Assembly (NCBI GenBank): GCA_947452355.1
Contig: CANGCU010000075.1
Span: 1-6,245, forward strand
Length of the DNA stretch: 6,245 nt
DNA from: Microbacteriaceae bacterium
GTDB lineage: Bacteria > Actinomycetota > Actinomycetes > Actinomycetales > Microbacteriaceae
Direction of reading: 5' to 3'
Below the pieces are notes generated by a model that saw only the letters and a program-made list of their open reading frames with translations, was not told the DNA's origin and ran no database searches. This document shows, piece by piece, positions 6,117 to 6,245 of this stretch. The position numbers were made by a program, and so were the translations under genes. Numbering within the stretch: position 1 is the first letter of the stretch; each line of letters opens with the position of its first letter.

Positions 6117-6245
6117 GTGACCTTCCCTCTTATGACTTCTCCGAAAACCGGATACGACGTGTCCGCAGTTGACGCATTCATCGCCCGAGCTCAAGGCGGG
6201 GATTCCCCTGTGACCAGCGCCGAGATTCGATGGGCGTCATTCCCC
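6117..6245 (+). CDS. DivIVA-motif protein, N-terminal fragment (3' partial)
   Basis: An open frame from GTG 6117 to the window edge gives 43 residues. The stretch KTGYDVSAVDAFIARAQ (10-26) matches the short DivIVA-type motif GYD..VDAF(L/I), and SAEIRWASFP at 34-43 looks like the start of a second copy, as in the actinobacterial DivIVA-repeat proteins. I chose GTG 6117 over ATG 6132 because it adds TFPL, where the motif usually has an aromatic residue before GYD. It lies 14 bases after the cdsA stop. Neither start has a well-placed ribosome binding site: AGGG at 6101-6104 is 12 bases before the GTG, and GGGGAG at 6112-6117 is 14 bases before the ATG. CAGAAT at 6105-6110 could be a -10 for a leaderless message starting at the GTG. 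Full-length function, coiled coils and polar localisation cannot be judged from this fragment. Confidence 0.65.
   Translation, partial: MTFPLMTSPKTGYDVSAVDAFIARAQGGDSPVTSAEIRWASFP

Overview
The window reads as a core chromosomal segment of an actinobacterium. Two things point there. The gene order xerC, M23-type peptidase, rpsB, tsf, pyrH, frr, cdsA is the conserved actinobacterial neighbourhood (a similar order occurs around rpsB in Mycobacterium). The proteins also carry actinobacterial variants: the Ala/Glu/Pro-rich tail on S2, the wording of the UMP kinase loops, and the M23 homologue with altered active-site histidines. The DNA is moderately GC-rich, TGA and TAG are both used as stops, and GTG starts occur. 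A relative of Microbacteriaceae is my best guess, but the sequence alone does not fix the family.

Layout. Bases 1-527 hold the C-terminal catalytic half of a XerC tyrosine recombinase on the plus strand, cut by the window edge. It converges on a small secreted M23/LytM-fold protein (minus strand, 512-1021), and the two coding regions overlap at their 3' ends. Bases 1022-1257 form a divergent intergenic region with the likely rpsB promoter and a leader with several small inverted repeats. rpsB (1258-2145) and tsf (2180-3007) form a ribosomal protein / elongation factor pair ended by a strong hairpin (3018-3052). pyrH (3101-3805) is followed without a gap by a DMT/EamA-family membrane transporter (about 3801-4655), then frr (4688-5242), cdsA (5242-6102, sharing one base with frr) and the first 43 codons of a DivIVA-motif protein (6117 to the window end).

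How the genes work together. rpsB, tsf and frr supply translation (30S subunit, EF-Tu recycling, ribosome recycling). pyrH makes UDP for pyrimidine nucleotides. cdsA makes CDP-diacylglycerol for phospholipids. XerC resolves chromosome dimers. The M23-like protein and the DivIVA-motif protein suggest links to the cell wall and to division or polar growth. The EamA transporter has no obvious link to these housekeeping roles and looks like an insertion into the usual pyrH-frr junction.

I see no mobile element, CRISPR array, defence locus, tRNA or rRNA. No previously undescribed system is convincingly present. The points most worth a second look are the missing canonical start codon of the EamA gene at the pyrH stop, the loss of both catalytic histidines in the M23-like protein, the structured rpsB leader, and a possible bidirectional terminator inside the overlap of the convergent genes.
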